Shown here piece after piece: positions 17,631 to 24,875 of a DNA stretch of 25,212 nt. Origin of the DNA: WQUF01 sp031549885 (lineage in GTDB: Bacteria > Bacillota > Clostridia > Clostridiales > Clostridiaceae); assembly GCA_031549885.1 (NCBI GenBank), contig JAVBPD010000117.1:1-25212 (forward strand), in the 5' to 3' direction. Position 1 is the stretch's first letter; each line of letters opens with the position of its first letter. Below the pieces are notes generated by a model, which was not told the origin of the DNA, did not search any database, and worked only from the letters and a program-made list of their open reading frames with translations. The translations under genes were made by a program, and so were the position numbers.

Positions 17631-17870
17631 GCGAATAATCTTATTCGTGGTACCACCTAAATTCAGAGAAAGTTCTCTGCGCTTATCTGTACGGGAAATA
17701 ATCCGATACATATTCCTTATAACGTAGGAAATTTCGCTAAATTCTACTTAGAAATAAATTCCTTTGGATTTAGTGCTCAAAGGCTACTTCCATAATTTTG
17801 TCACGAAGATTTACACCAACCATCTTCTCTCTTTGCTTTTAAAAAAATGTACTCCTCCTCATCTTTGCTT
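17594..17870 (-). promoter_or_regulatory. T-box leader (tRNA-Val responsive)
   Basis: The conserved T-box sequence AGGTGGTACCACG is at 17646-17658 on the - strand. Stem I elements are visible upstream: AGGAGGAGTA, AGAGAGAAGATGG, GGTTGGTG and the segment GAAGTAGCCTTTGAG, in which GTA (17785-17787) is the likely specifier codon, a valine codon. The terminator arm CCTAAGAAAATC pairs with GATTTTCTTAGG (17601-17630) before seven T. Uncharged tRNA-Val should bind the leader, favour the antiterminator and switch on the synthetase gene. Start and end of the element are approximate. Confidence 0.95.
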
Positions 17871-17890
17871 TTAAATATTAAGTTTTATTT

Positions 17891-17919
17891 ATTATACCAT
17901 GTTTTTAAATTTTTTTAAA
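17891..17919 (-). promoter_or_regulatory. Promoter of the T-box/valS transcript
   Basis: On the - strand TTTAAA (17914-17919), a 17-base spacer and a perfect TATAAT (17891-17896). The -35 element lies within the last codons of the upstream polyferredoxin gene; no terminator separates them, so read-through from that operon would be policed by the T-box terminator. Confidence 0.7.
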
Positions 17920-18768
17920 TGAAAATCCACTTTTTATTGCACTATGAGGGCAAGCTTTTACACAATCACCACATCTTATGCATTCACCATGGTTTGGACT
18001 AGTCATAACTGGAACATCCATATGACAACTTCTTTCGCATACTTTGCATTTTGTGCATTTATTTTCATCAATTTGAAGCTGGTAAAAGCTAATTTTATTA
18101 AATAAAGCATAAAAGGCACCAAGTGGGCAAAGATATTTGCAAAATGTTCTATATATGAATATGGAAGAAATTACTATTATTATTGCTATAAGCATTTTCC
18201 ATCCAAATAAAAATCCAATTGAATTTCTAAGAGGAGCATTTGCAATAAGCATTGGCACGCCTGCCATTAGGGTGCCAGATGGGCATATATATTTACAAAA
18301 ATAAGGTGCGCCTATGTTTACTGCATCTCTTAGAAACATTGGCATTAATATTACAAATGTCACTAATATTATATATTTTAACCATCTTAATGGTTTATCT
18401 ATGGCTTTATTCATTTTAACTTTTTTAGTTTTAATTTTAAATAAAAGGTCTTGAAAAAAACCAAATGGACAAAGCCATCCACAGATAAATCTAGCAAATA
18501 ATACGCCAAACAATGACATTAAACCTAATATGTAAAAAGAAAATTTATATTTAGCGCTTCCAATGACAGCTTGCAAAGAGCCAATGGGACATGAGCCAAC
18601 AGCCCCTGGGCAGGAATAGCAATTAAGTCCAGGAACGCATATATATTTTGTTTTGCCTTTAAATATTGAGCCTTGTATAAATCCTGGAAAATTCATATTT
18701 GTTAAAATGAGCATTAAGGACTGAATAAATGTTCTATTATTGCCTTTTAAGCTTTTATTATATCTCAT
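17905..18768 (-). CDS. NapH-like polyferredoxin membrane protein
   Basis: A 287-residue membrane protein, probably carrying electrons across or along the membrane. About five hydrophobic segments (near 15-25, 76-95, 131-147, 165-180 and 190-207) alternate with cysteine motifs: C44, C50, C53 and C60; CGWLCPFG (C96, C100); CKYICPSG (C158, C162); CKYLCPLG (C210, C214). The tail holds two classical 4Fe-4S ferredoxin motifs, C238-C241-C244-C248 and C263-C266-C269-C273. The repeated CxxxCP signature is that of the NapH/NosR/RdxA-like group. No reductase subunit is near, so the partner is probably encoded in the same operon. It begins 7 bases after the stop of the small CXXC gene, whose end overlaps the ribosome binding site. 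The function is inferred from family and context only. Confidence 0.87.
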   Translation of the reverse strand: MRYNKSLKGNNRTFIQSLMLILTNMNFPGFIQGSIFKGKTKYICVPGLNCYSCPGAVGSCPIGSLQAVIGSAKYKFSFYILGLMSLFGVLFARFICGWLCPFGFFQDLLFKIKTKKVKMNKAIDKPLRWLKYIILVTFVILMPMFLRDAVNIGAPYFCKYICPSGTLMAGVPMLIANAPLRNSIGFLFGWKMLIAIIIVISSIFIYRTFCKYLCPLGAFYALFNKISFYQLQIDENKCTKCKVCERSCHMDVPVMTSPNHGECIRCGDCVKACPHSAIKSGFSFKKI

Positions 18769-18775
18769 TTTCCAC

Positions 18776-18916
18776 CTATCCTATGCCAATGCACTCAAAG
18801 CAAACATTTATGGCTTTTTTTAAAACTACCACCGCTTCATCTCGATATAAGCCTGCTATGATAAATAATATTGATAGAGCTAAAGTTAAATATCTTAAAT
18901 AAGTTTTTTTAATCAT
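18776..18916 (-). CDS. 46-residue CXXC membrane peptide (CD1871A-like)
   Basis: A very small gene. It encodes a basic start (MIKKTYLRYL), one membrane segment (about 9-23) and a short tail ending in the motif NVCFECIGIG with C39 and C42. From memory this matches the small clostridial family named after C. difficile CD1871A, described only by its CXXC motif. AAAGGAG stands 6-7 bases before the ATG, and the stop is 7 bases from the polyferredoxin start, so it is clearly part of the operon. A terminal CXXC next to a thioredoxin-like lipoprotein and a polyferredoxin suggests a thiol or metal relay, but the function is unknown. Confidence 0.85.
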   Translation of the reverse strand: MIKKTYLRYLTLALSILFIIAGLYRDEAVVVLKKAINVCFECIGIG

Positions 18917-18936
18917 AAAATTCTCCTTTAACAACA

Positions 18937-18959
18937 TTGGGTAGCTTAAAACTACCCAA
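18937..18959 (-). other. Intercistronic hairpin
   Basis: TTGGGTAG (18937-18944) pairs perfectly with CTACCCAA (18952-18959) around 7 bases. No T run follows, so it is more likely an RNA-stability or partial-termination element between the thioredoxin gene and the CXXC gene. Confidence 0.6.
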
Positions 18960-18963
18960 ATTA

Positions 18964-19572
18964 TTATTTTAACATAGAAATCCTGTCTTCAATTGCTTTT
19001 TTATAACCTTCAACAACATCTCCTCTAGGGGCACCTATTACAGGGTCTCCAATTACATTTCCATCTTTATCAACAAATATAGATGTTGGTATGCCGTTAA
19101 TGTTTTTATTTACATAGTTTGCAATATTATCATCTGGAATAACGTTTTTATATTTTAAATTATATTGTGATATTATATTTTGAGCACTTTGTTTAGAATT
19201 GGCATCATCTCCAGCATCGATTGAAAATCCAATTAAATTAGAACCTTCAGGAAGAACATCATATAATTTTGAAAGCTCTGGCATTTCTGCTATACAAGGC
19301 CCACACCAGGTTGCCCATATGTTTATCATGGTGATTTTATAATCTTTAAATATATCACTGGTTATGCTTTCATCGAGAACTGTCTTTGTGTTAAAGCTTA
19401 TAGTGTTTTTAGGCTTAACTGTGGTATTTATAGTTTGAGCAGCTGCATTAGTTGAATCATTTGAATCACTTGAGGTATCTGAATTATCTGGCCCTGCACA
19501 ACTTGTAAATATCATGGTAGATAAAATAGTTGCAAAAAAAGTTGTTAATAATTTTTTTCTATAAATGTTTAT
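18964..19572 (-). CDS. TlpA-like thioredoxin lipoprotein, with a non-standard start codon
   Basis: A thioredoxin-fold thiol oxidoreductase exported as a lipoprotein. In the first-ATG form (19515), the active site WCGPC has C71 and C74, and GIPTSIFVDKDG supplies the cis-proline loop. That ATG gives MIFTSC, which is only the end of a signal peptide. The frame is open further upstream and reads NIYRKKLLTTFFATILSTM before IFTSC, a complete lipoprotein signal with lipobox FTSC. AAGGAG (19581-19586) lies 8 bases before an in-frame ATA at 19572; no ATG, GTG or TTG exists in frame before the stop at 19617. I therefore place the start at ATA 19572 (202 residues; ATT at 19566 is an alternative). A Ser/Asn/Thr-rich linker follows the lipid-attached Cys. 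First gene of the redox operon. Confidence 0.82.
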   Translation of the reverse strand: MNIYRKKLLTTFFATILSTMIFTSCAGPDNSDTSSDSNDSTNAAAQTINTTVKPKNTISFNTKTVLDESITSDIFKDYKITMINIWATWCGPCIAEMPELSKLYDVLPEGSNLIGFSIDAGDDANSKQSAQNIISQYNLKYKNVIPDDNIANYVNKNINGIPTSIFVDKDGNVIGDPVIGAPRGDVVEGYKKAIEDRISMLK

Positions 19573-19641
19573 AACTATCTCTCCTTTTATTTTTTTATTA
19601 TCATTAGCATATATTTAATTTATTTGCTTTTTATGAGTATA

Positions 19642-19671
19642 ATTATATCCGTGGTCATAAATAGAAATCAA
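19642..19671 (-). promoter_or_regulatory. Promoter of the TlpA/CXXC/polyferredoxin operon
   Basis: On the - strand TTGATT (19666-19671), an 18-base spacer and TATAAT (19642-19647), about 70 bases before the likely start codon. Confidence 0.6.
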
Positions 19672-19820
19672 TAGAGTACATTTTTATGTTATTAAAATAA
19701 TTTTAAAATTGTAAATGTTTAAATCATATTTTGCAAGGTTAAGGGCTTTAAAAAGTGTTTATGTTAATCTATAATGTTATTAGTTAATACACATTAACAT
19801 TTTATATAAATATGATTATT

Positions 19821-19849
19821 TCTTTTAGTCGTTTCCTTAATAATATAAT
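19821..19849 (+). promoter_or_regulatory. Probable promoter of tpiA-gpmI-eno
   Basis: A perfect TATAAT at 19844-19849 with a poor -35 (TCTTTT at 19821-19826, 17-base spacer), suggesting dependence on an activator. An inverted repeat ATGTTAAT/ATTAACAT (19761-19768, 19793-19800) lies upstream and could be an operator. Confidence 0.4.
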
Positions 19850-19852
19850 TAT

Positions 19853-19876
19853 ATACTACTATACTACTATACTACT
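19853..19876. repeat. 8-bp tandem repeat, three copies
   Basis: ATACTACT is repeated three times without interruption (19853-19860, 19861-19868, 19869-19876), at or just after the expected transcription start of the glycolytic operon. Confidence 0.85.
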
Positions 19877-19922
19877 ATGAAAACTGCTACAAGTAATAAA
19901 AACGAAGAAAGGCGTGAAAACC

Positions 19923-20675
19923 ATGAGAAAAGCTATAATAGCAGGAAATTGGAAGATGAATAATACTGTAGATGAATCTTTAATATTAATAGATGAATTA
20001 AAAGAAAAGGTTAAAGATGCAAAATGCGAAGTTGTAGTTTGTCCAACATTTATATCGCTTGTGCCTGTTATAAATGCACTTAAGGGATCAAATATAAAAG
20101 TTGGAGCACAGAACATGCATTTTGAAGAAAAAGGTGCTTTTACTGGAGAAATTTCACCAAATATGTTAAAATCCATTGGGGTTGAATATGTTATACTAGG
20201 CCACAGTGAAAGAAGGCAATTTTTTAAAGAAACTGACGAAGAGTTAAACAAAAAATTAAAAGCTGCATTTAATCATGGATTAATTCCAATACTTTGCGTA
20301 GGGGAATCTTTAAAAGAAAGAGAAGAGAATATTACAGAAAAAATAGTAAAGGATCAGCTTGAAAAAGATTTAAAGGAAATAGATAGAGAATTAGTTAAAA
20401 ATATGGTTATAGCATATGAGCCAATTTGGGCAATTGGAACAGGTAAAACTGCTACAGATGAACAAGCAAATGAAACTATAACATATATTAGAAATGTAAT
20501 TGAAAATTTATACGATAAAGATACAGCAGAACAAATCAGAATACAATATGGTGGTTCCGTTAAACCAAGCACTATTAAAGGTCAAATGGCTAAAGACAAT
20601 ATAGATGGAGCTCTTGTTGGAGGAGCAAGCTTAATTGCCTCTGATTTTGCTTCAATTGTAAATTATGATAAATAA
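19923..20675 (+). CDS. tpiA: Triose-phosphate isomerase
   Basis: Interconverts dihydroxyacetone phosphate and glyceraldehyde 3-phosphate in glycolysis. The protein starts MRKAIIAGNWKMN as TIM proteins do; catalytic K11, H94 (ILGHSERR) and E166 (YEPIWAIGTG) are all present, as is the phosphate-binding YGGSV and LVGGASL near the end. At 250 residues it has the family's normal length. I prefer the ATG at 19923 over an in-frame GTG at 19914, because the GTG lies within the ribosome binding site AGGCGTGA. First gene of tpiA-gpmI-eno; the gap and pgk genes that often precede tpiA in clostridia are absent here. Confidence 0.98.
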   Translation: MRKAIIAGNWKMNNTVDESLILIDELKEKVKDAKCEVVVCPTFISLVPVINALKGSNIKVGAQNMHFEEKGAFTGEISPNMLKSIGVEYVILGHSERRQFFKETDEELNKKLKAAFNHGLIPILCVGESLKEREENITEKIVKDQLEKDLKEIDRELVKNMVIAYEPIWAIGTGKTATDEQANETITYIRNVIENLYDKDTAEQIRIQYGGSVKPSTIKGQMAKDNIDGALVGGASLIASDFASIVNYDK

Positions 20676-20696
20676 GTTATTGAAAGAGGTGGCTAT

Positions 20697-22232
20697 ATGA
20701 GCAAAAAACCTGTAATGCTGATGATTTTAGATGGTTTTGGAGTTACAGATAAAAAAGAAGGAAATGCTATTCTAGCTGCATTTAAGCCAAATTACGATAG
20801 ATTGTGGGAAAAATTTCCCCATACTCTTTTAAGCGCATCAGGACTTGATGTTGGGCTTCCACCAGGGCAAATGGGAAATTCTGAAGTTGGCCATTTAAAT
20901 ATTGGAGCTGGAAGGATCATATATCAAGAATTAACTAGAATAACAAAGGATATAGAAGAAGGGACTTTCTTTAAAAACGAAGCTTTAAATTTAGCTATGG
21001 ATGAGGCTTTAAAGAAAAATTCATCACTTCATTTATTAGGGCTTTTATCAGATGGAGGTGTTCATTCACATATAAAACACCTTGAAGCTCTGCTTAAAAT
21101 GGCTAAAGACAAAGGCTTAAAAAAAGTTTACCTTCATGCCTTTTTAGATGGAAGAGATGTGCCTCCAAAATCTGGGAAGTCATTTATAATAGATATTGAA
21201 AATTATATGGAAGGCTTAGGTTTAGGAAAAATTGCTACAGTTTCTGGTAGATACTATGCAATGGATAGGGATAAAAGATGGGAAAGGGTTAATTTAGCTT
21301 ATAATGCCATGGTTTTAGGTGAAGGCGAATTAAATGAAAGCCCAGCTAAAGCTGTTGAAGAAAGCTATTCTATTGATAAAACAGATGAGTTTGTGCTTCC
21401 AGTTGTAGTAACTGAGAATGGGAAGCCTGTTTGTACTATTAAAAACGATGATTCAATAATATTCTTTAATTTTAGACCAGATAGGGCAAGGGAGATAACT
21501 AGAGCTTTAAATGATAAAGTTTTTGATGCATTTCCTAGAGAAGCTTTAAATTTAACTTATGTATGCATGACTCAATATGATAAAACTTTAGAGAATGTAT
21601 ATGTTGCATATACTCAAGAGGCATATACAAACACTTTAGGCGAATACCTTGCAAAATGCGGTAAAAAGCAATTGAGGATTGCTGAAACAGAAAAATATGC
21701 TCATGTTACTTTTTTCTTTAATGGGGGAGTTGAAGCTCCAAATGAAAATGAAGATAGGGCGCTTATACCATCGCCAAAAGTTGCAACTTATGATCTAAAA
21801 CCAGAAATGAGTTGCTTTGAAGTTTGCGATGAAGTTTTAAAAAGAATAGACAGCGATGTTTATGATGTTATCATACTAAATTTTGCAAACCCTGACATGG
21901 TGGGCCATACTGGAATATTTGAAGCTGCAAAAAAGGCAATTGAAGCAGTGGATATTTGCGTTGGTAAAATCTCTGATTTAATTTTATCAAAAGGTGGAAC
22001 CATATTTTTAACAGCAGATCATGGGAATTCAGAAGAGATGATAGATTATTCAAATGGTGAACCTATGACTGCACATACTTCAAATTTAGTTCCATTTATT
22101 TATATTACTGATGATGAAATTTTTAAAGAATTAAGAAATGATGGTAAGCTTAGCGATATAGCACCTACTATGCTGCAAGAGCTTAATCTTTCAATACCAA
22201 AGGAAATGACAGGTAAGCCGCTTTTTAAATAA
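20697..22232 (+). CDS. gpmI: 2,3-bisphosphoglycerate-independent phosphoglycerate mutase
   Basis: Converts 3-phosphoglycerate to 2-phosphoglycerate without a cofactor, using two Mn2+ ions. The 511 residues match the usual length. Metal and catalytic residues can be placed in the familiar motifs: D12 in LMILDGFG, the phospho-acceptor S62 in GNSEVGHLNIGAGR, SDGGVHSHIKHL, HAFLDGRDVPP, GRYYAMDRDKRWER, NFRPDRARE, and LTADHGNSEEM plus HTSNLVPF near the end. AGAGGTGG precedes the ATG; only 21 bases separate it from tpiA, so the two are co-transcribed. A long inverted repeat follows before eno. Confidence 0.98.
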   Translation: MSKKPVMLMILDGFGVTDKKEGNAILAAFKPNYDRLWEKFPHTLLSASGLDVGLPPGQMGNSEVGHLNIGAGRIIYQELTRITKDIEEGTFFKNEALNLAMDEALKKNSSLHLLGLLSDGGVHSHIKHLEALLKMAKDKGLKKVYLHAFLDGRDVPPKSGKSFIIDIENYMEGLGLGKIATVSGRYYAMDRDKRWERVNLAYNAMVLGEGELNESPAKAVEESYSIDKTDEFVLPVVVTENGKPVCTIKNDDSIIFFNFRPDRAREITRALNDKVFDAFPREALNLTYVCMTQYDKTLENVYVAYTQEAYTNTLGEYLAKCGKKQLRIAETEKYAHVTFFFNGGVEAPNENEDRALIPSPKVATYDLKPEMSCFEVCDEVLKRIDSDVYDVIILNFANPDMVGHTGIFEAAKKAIEAVDICVGKISDLILSKGGTIFLTADHGNSEEMIDYSNGEPMTAHTSNLVPFIYITDDEIFKELRNDGKLSDIAPTMLQELNLSIPKEMTGKPLFK

Positions 22233-22244
22233 ATTTGATGAATT

Positions 22245-22311
22245 TTATAGGGATTATATGTAAAGAATATAAAGAGCATAATTATTGAATATTCTGTATA
22301 AATCCCTATAA
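22245..22311 (+). other. Compound inverted repeat between gpmI and eno
   Basis: Outer arms TTATAGGGATT (22245-22255) and AATCCCTATAA (22301-22311) pair perfectly over 11 bases; inside them AGAATAT (22264-22270) pairs with ATATTCT (22289-22295). No T run follows. It may be an RNA processing or stability element that sets eno apart from tpiA-gpmI. Confidence 0.65.
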
Positions 22312-22347
22312 CAAATACATAATTATCTAAAACAAGGAGAGTAATTT

Positions 22348-23643
22348 ATGAAACAATATTTAGAAATTGTAGATGTAAAAGCTAGACAAATTCTTGATTC
22401 AAGGTGTTTTCCTACTGTTGAAGTAGAGGTGCATTTAGAAGATGGTACAGTTGGTAGAGCTGCAGTTCCATCAGGAGCATCTACGGGCATTTTTGAGGCT
22501 GTTGAATTAAGAGATGGTGACAAGGGGTACTACAATGGAAAAAGCGTTTTAAAAGCTTGTAACAATGTAAATGACGTTATTGCACCTGAACTAATTGGAG
22601 ACAATGTTTTTAATCAAACTGCTATTGATAAAAAATTAATTGATATCGATGGTACAGAAAATAAATCAAAACTTGGAGCAAATGCAACATTAGGAGTATC
22701 ACTTGCAGTTGCTAAAGCTGCAGCTGAAGCATGTGGGCTTAGTTTATATCAATACATAGGTGGAGTAAATGCAAAAGTTTTACCTGTTCCAATGATGAAT
22801 ATCATAAATGGTGGAAAACATGCTGATAACAATGTAGATCTTCAAGAATTCATGATAATGCCAGTTGGAGCTGAAAGCTTTTCAACTGCACTTAGAATGT
22901 GCGCTGAAGTATATCATGCTTTGAAAAAAGAATTAAAGTCTAAAAAATATGAAACTGGTGTTGGCGATGAAGGTGGATTTGCGCCTAACCTTAAATCTAA
23001 CGAAGAAGCTATTCAAGTAATTGTTAAAGCCATTGAAGATGCAGGATATAAACCAGGAAAAGATATATTTATTGCACTTGATCCAGCATCATCAGAGTTT
23101 TTTAAAGATGGAAAATATGATTTAGCTGGTGAAGGAAGAGTTTTAACTCCAGCCGAAATGGTTGACTTCTATGCAAATTTAGTTGAAAAATATCCTATTA
23201 TCTCAATCGAAGATGGAATGGCAGAGGAAGACTGGGAAGGTTGGAAATTAATAACTGAAAAATTAGGAAATAAAATACAGTTAGTTGGTGACGACCTTTT
23301 TGTTACAAATACTAAGAGGCTTAACATGGGCATCGAAAGAGGAGTTGCTAATTCAATTTTAATTAAATTAAATCAAATTGGAACTTTAACTGAAACCTTA
23401 GATGCTATTGAAACAGCAGCAAGAGCTGGATATACTTCAATTGTTTCACATAGATCTGGTGAAACTGAAGATACTACAATTGCTGATTTAGTTGTGGCTG
23501 TAAATGCAGGCCAAATTAAAACTGGTGCTCCAGCTAGATCTGAAAGAGTTGCTAAATACAATCAGCTTTTAAGAATTGAAGAAGAATTAGGTTCTATGGC
23601 TGAATTTAGAGGATTAAAAGCTTTTTATAATTTAAAAAAATAA
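22348..23643 (+). CDS. eno: Enolase
   Basis: Dehydrates 2-phosphoglycerate to phosphoenolpyruvate; also a common surface and RNA-degradosome protein in Firmicutes. The 431 residues show SGASTGIFEAVELRDGD (42-58), NIINGGKHADNNVDLQEFM, catalytic E208 (GVGDEGGF) and K340 (LIKLNQIG), Mg2+ ligands D245, E288 and D315, and SHRSGETEDTTIADL (367-381). AAGGAGA lies 7 bases before the ATG. It is 115 bases after gpmI with a large hairpin between them, and a strong terminator follows the stop, so eno closes the operon. Confidence 0.99.
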   Translation: MKQYLEIVDVKARQILDSRCFPTVEVEVHLEDGTVGRAAVPSGASTGIFEAVELRDGDKGYYNGKSVLKACNNVNDVIAPELIGDNVFNQTAIDKKLIDIDGTENKSKLGANATLGVSLAVAKAAAEACGLSLYQYIGGVNAKVLPVPMMNIINGGKHADNNVDLQEFMIMPVGAESFSTALRMCAEVYHALKKELKSKKYETGVGDEGGFAPNLKSNEEAIQVIVKAIEDAGYKPGKDIFIALDPASSEFFKDGKYDLAGEGRVLTPAEMVDFYANLVEKYPIISIEDGMAEEDWEGWKLITEKLGNKIQLVGDDLFVTNTKRLNMGIERGVANSILIKLNQIGTLTETLDAIETAARAGYTSIVSHRSGETEDTTIADLVVAVNAGQIKTGAPARSERVAKYNQLLRIEEELGSMAEFRGLKAFYNLKK

Positions 23644-23659
23644 TAACTAGTTAAATGTT

Positions 23660-23683
23660 AACCCTGCTTTTGCAGGGTTTTTT
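23660..23683 (+). terminator. Terminator after eno
   Basis: AACCCTGC (23660-23667) pairs with GCAGGGTT (23672-23679) around TTTT and is followed by more T. Confidence 0.93.
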
Positions 23684-23903
23684 AGTTAAATTATGAGTTT
23701 GTATTTTAGAAATAAAAAGTAATAAATTTTAAAAAATAAATGTCAATAATTTAAAAAAAAGTAAAAAAAACTCTATTTTTTTTAGAAGTAGCGTTTTTTC
23801 ATCTTTAAAAATCCAACATATTCCAATTTCGTGTTTTAACTTTCAAATTTACATAAATAATGCAAGAAAAAAATAAAAAAAACATTTTTTTAAGCATAAA
23901 TAC

Positions 23904-23932
23904 TATACAAATTAAATGATATTATTTATAAT
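23904..23932 (+). promoter_or_regulatory. Probable promoter of the NlpC/P60-like gene
   Basis: TATACA (23904-23909), a 17-base spacer and a perfect TATAAT (23927-23932). The leader would be about 25 bases long. The preceding 220 bases after the eno terminator are A/T runs with nothing else recognisable. Confidence 0.55.
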
Positions 23933-23963
23933 TTTTATGTATAATAAAAAGGGGGATTTTTTT

Positions 23964-24839
23964 ATGTATAAAACACTAAGAACTAAATTAGCTAAGACTG
24001 TACTACCTGCAACTCTTGCTATCTCATTAATGGGAACTACATACATAAATGCAAATGCAGCACCACTTTCTACAGCACAACCTGTTGTTACATCAGCATC
24101 TCAAGTTCAACCAGCTTATATTTATTCACCTGTTGTGTCTTATAATTTAAAGCTTGGATATGCTGTCAATATACCTATAGTATTTAGTCCTACAAATACT
24201 ACAAGTAAGGTTTTAAATTGGACAAGCGATAATACTGATATTGTTACAGTAAAAGATGGCATTGTATCCAGTAGATCCAAAGGAACATGTAGAGTAACAG
24301 CTACAACTTCAAACGGACTCTCTACAACAATAATTATGAGAGTGGTAGATCCAAAGGTAAGTGAAGCTTCTACAGCTCTAAAAGCAGTACAAAGAGCTTA
24401 TGATTATTTAGATTTATATGGTGCTAAGACTAAAAATCCAATTATAGCTAATCCTGCTGAAAAGAGAACTTATGTTGATACTCCTTATAGTGATGGTAAG
24501 AGATATACAGATTGTGGGGGATTTGTATCTTTCTGTTACAAGAGCACAGGAGTGTTTTTAGGAAGTAAACTTTCAGATGTTCCAACAGCTGATGATTTAA
24601 TAAATAAAATTAATGATAATTTCTCAAGATATACATTATCAAAAGCTCAATTAAAGGTTGGCGATATCATTACTTTAAAAGATTATTATATGAAGGGCAT
24701 GAGCCATGCTACAATGATAGTAAAAAATGATTCAACAGGATGCTATGTAATAGATATGAGCCCTAATGGAATTTCTTATAGAACTCTTGATGAGGTTACT
24801 AAAATAACTACGTATAATGTAATTAGATGTAATAAATAA
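23964..24839 (+). CDS. Secreted Ig-like (Big_2) plus NlpC/P60-like cysteine peptidase
   Basis: A 291-residue exported protein. The signal peptide (MYKTLRTKLAKTVLPATLAI..., cleavage near ANA-AP at about residue 32) is followed by a bacterial Ig-like domain of the Big_2 type (about 58-130; LNWTSDNTDIVTVKDGIVSS is the core), then an NlpC/P60-like domain (about 135-291). There YTDCGGFVSFCYKSTG carries the likely nucleophile C184 and MSHATMIV the likely H248; such enzymes cut cell-wall peptides. The domain is somewhat divergent: DCGGF replaces the common DCSGF. The start is the ATG at 23964 with GGGGGA before it; an upstream in-frame start at 23916 would ignore this site and spoil the signal peptide. 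Monocistronic between its own promoter and terminator. Confidence 0.85.
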   Translation: MYKTLRTKLAKTVLPATLAISLMGTTYINANAAPLSTAQPVVTSASQVQPAYIYSPVVSYNLKLGYAVNIPIVFSPTNTTSKVLNWTSDNTDIVTVKDGIVSSRSKGTCRVTATTSNGLSTTIIMRVVDPKVSEASTALKAVQRAYDYLDLYGAKTKNPIIANPAEKRTYVDTPYSDGKRYTDCGGFVSFCYKSTGVFLGSKLSDVPTADDLINKINDNFSRYTLSKAQLKVGDIITLKDYYMKGMSHATMIVKNDSTGCYVIDMSPNGISYRTLDEVTKITTYNVIRCNK

Positions 24840-24843
24840 TAAT

Positions 24844-24875
24844 AAATGGTGATTGTAATGATCACCATTTTTTTA
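24844..24875 (+). terminator. Terminator after the NlpC/P60-like gene
   Basis: AATGGTGAT (24845-24853) pairs with ATCACCATT (24861-24869) around a 7-base loop, followed by a T run. Confidence 0.93.

Noticed and set aside
19876..19962. A 28-codon frame overlapping the tpiA start
   Set aside because: There is no ribosome binding site and it overlaps tpiA in another frame.
23916..23963. Upstream start for the NlpC/P60-like protein
   Set aside because: The GGGGGA ribosome binding site and a clean signal peptide both point to the ATG at 23964.
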